From Desulfovibrio sp. (GTDB lineage: Bacteria > Desulfobacterota > Desulfovibrionia > Desulfovibrionales > Desulfovibrionaceae), in assembly GCA_031288535.1 (NCBI GenBank), contig JAITRF010000114.1, positions 1 to 33,900 of the forward strand: a stretch of 33,900 nt of DNA, in the 5' to 3' direction. The translations under genes were made by a program, and so were the position numbers. The notes beneath the pieces were generated by a model, which saw nothing but the letters and a program-made list of their open reading frames with translations, ran no database searches and was not told the DNA's origin. Below, piece by piece: positions 32,845 to 33,900 of the stretch. The stretch's first letter is position 1; the number at the start of each line of letters is the position of its first letter.

Positions 32845-33822
32845 TCAGCCGCGCTGCAGGTCGCGCAGGCGGCATTTCACAAAGAGGTTTTCCAGGAAAA
32901 GGGAAAGGTGTTCGGCGGCCATGTGCGCGAAATTCCGCGTCGCCTCCGTAAGTTTCAGCGGGTTTTCATGGGCCAGGCAGAGCACTCCCCGCGTCTTGCT
33001 TTGCACGACCAGGGGCAGGGCGAGGACGGTTTGAAAGGCCGGAAGTTCAGCTCCTTTGCCCAGAAGGTATTTTTCCGGGGAACTTTCCGAGCCTTCGCTG
33101 CAGATGCGCGCGCTGTTGCGGAAAACCCATCCCACCACCCCGTGGCTCATGGGGAACGCGGGGGGCGCGGAACCGGGTTTTATGGCCAGGGGCTGGTTTT
33201 CGCCTTCGACGCTGTAGTTTTCCCCCGTCGGGTCGCTACTGCAGAAGAGGACGTAGGCAAGTCCGGTCGCCTCCGCCAGAATGTCCAGAAAATTGCGCAA
33301 AAAATCGGACCAGCGCGAATAGCGGCGGCGCAGATCGCAGATTAGCCGCAGGGCGGCGTAGTACTTGACGGTCTGCGCGCGCTCCGCGAACCCCGGCGCG
33401 TCCTCCTCGAGGCTGCCCAGGAGATCCGCGAAAAGGTGCAGCATTTTCTGGTCCTGTTCCGAAAAAGAATACTGGCGCTTGCTGTCCACGCACAAAGCGC
33501 CCCGCCCGCCCGGCAAAGCGCAGCCCATAAAGGCCTTGATGCTTTGCTCCTCGTTTCCCTTGTAATAACCCAGAAAATTTCGGCGGCGGTCGAAATTGGA
33601 AACCAGCAGGGCCTGGCCGTGGCGCAGGATCCATCCCACAAGCCCCATGCCCTCCCGTACCTCGGCGGAAAAATCCAGGCTCCGGCCGAGGCTGAAGCCG
33701 GAGGTCAGGCAGTATCCCGCATCGGCCCCGCCGCCGCGCACGGGAAGAAACAGGGCCGCGGAATAGGAATTCAGCACGCTGCACAAGATGGCGAGTATCC
33801 GGTCATAATGTGAAAGCTGCAT
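32845..33822 (-). CDS. Protein with two GAF domains
   Basis: 325 aa from the ATG at 33822, with a poor ribosome-binding site. Two GAF sensor domains are visible. The first covers about residues 10-140, with the conserved GMGLVGWILRHGQALLVSN and ALCVDSKRQYSFSEQDQKMLHLFA given in parts (ALCVDSKRQYSF, SEQDQKMLHLFADLL). The second covers about 165-315, with MSHGVVGWVFRNSARIC and LALPLVVQSKTRGVLCLAH. No kinase, cyclase, HD-GYP or DNA-binding domain is attached, so it is a stand-alone sensor. The ligand is unknown. Downstream on the + strand side it converges with ahbC. The final 78 nt of the window upstream of it hold no recognisable gene. Confidence 0.8.
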   Translation of the reverse strand: MQLSHYDRILAILCSVLNSYSAALFLPVRGGGADAGYCLTSGFSLGRSLDFSAEVREGMGLVGWILRHGQALLVSNFDRRRNFLGYYKGNEEQSIKAFMGCALPGGRGALCVDSKRQYSFSEQDQKMLHLFADLLGSLEEDAPGFAERAQTVKYYAALRLICDLRRRYSRWSDFLRNFLDILAEATGLAYVLFCSSDPTGENYSVEGENQPLAIKPGSAPPAFPMSHGVVGWVFRNSARICSEGSESSPEKYLLGKGAELPAFQTVLALPLVVQSKTRGVLCLAHENPLKLTEATRNFAHMAAEHLSLFLENLFVKCRLRDLQRG

Positions 33823-33900
33823 TCATTCTAACTAGCAGAACAGAACGGCTCAGGCAAGGGACAGGCGCGAAGCGGTTTTGCGCCGCTTGCGCGAAACCCT

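Noticed and set aside
32704..33345. + strand open frame of about 213 codons
   Set aside because: It is the antisense shadow of the GAF protein, with no motif.

Overview
The window looks like chromosome of a G+C-rich sulfate-reducing deltaproteobacterium of the Desulfovibrio type (Desulfovibrionota). The pointers are an AhbC-like radical SAM protein of the siroheme-to-heme route, a TrmD carrying an extra C-terminal SPOUT methyltransferase domain, a CheV protein, and the gene orders clpP-clpX-lon and ffh-rpsP-KH-rimM-trmD-rplS-rnhB. Placement is inferred from gene content; no rRNA or tRNA is present to confirm it.

Layout. 1-3870: sbcC (DNA end-processing ATPase), + strand. 4134-11194: clpP, clpX, lon and a large GGDEF-like/TPR protein, a co-directional protein quality-control cluster. 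11550-14852: a WbpP-type UDP-sugar 4-epimerase, a tRNA-dihydrouridine synthase with a collagen-like insert, and ispH, the last two overlapping their upstream neighbours. 14939-17670: cheV and a secreted VWA/peptidoglycan-binding protein. 17797-23360, - strand: the translation/secretion operon ffh, rpsP, khpA-like, rimM, trmD, rplS, rnhB. 30099-32570: an MltB-family lytic transglycosylase (-) divergent from ahbC (+). 32845-33822: a two-GAF-domain protein (-).

Between ffh and mltB lies an accessory island (about 23.5-30.06 kb). It starts with a DUF1016/YhcG-type PD-(D/E)XK protein (+) that lacks the usual C-terminal end. It continues with a much more A+T-rich, tightly packed - strand operon transcribed as thyX, a C5-cytosine DNA methyltransferase, an HD-domain phosphohydrolase, an ORC/CDC6-type AAA ATPase, and a protein with two Rossmann-like halves and CARF-like motifs. 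Gaps and overlaps are 2 nt, 17 nt, ATGA and ATGA, so the five genes are probably one functional unit. I read it as a candidate defence system: self-marking by methylation, an ATPase switch, a nucleotide-directed HD effector and a possible nucleotide-signal sensor. Neither a restriction endonuclease nor an integrase is visible. The function is inference and I cannot match the full five-gene set to a named system.

Two other patterns recur. First, in-frame short tandem repeats with an 18-bp (or 9-bp) period have expanded inside sbcC, dus and rnhB. Second, a roughly 120-145-bp intergenic repeat family with RGAGCA...TTGA-like ends and a G+C-rich internal hairpin occurs at least four or five times, including inside the ffh-rnhB operon.
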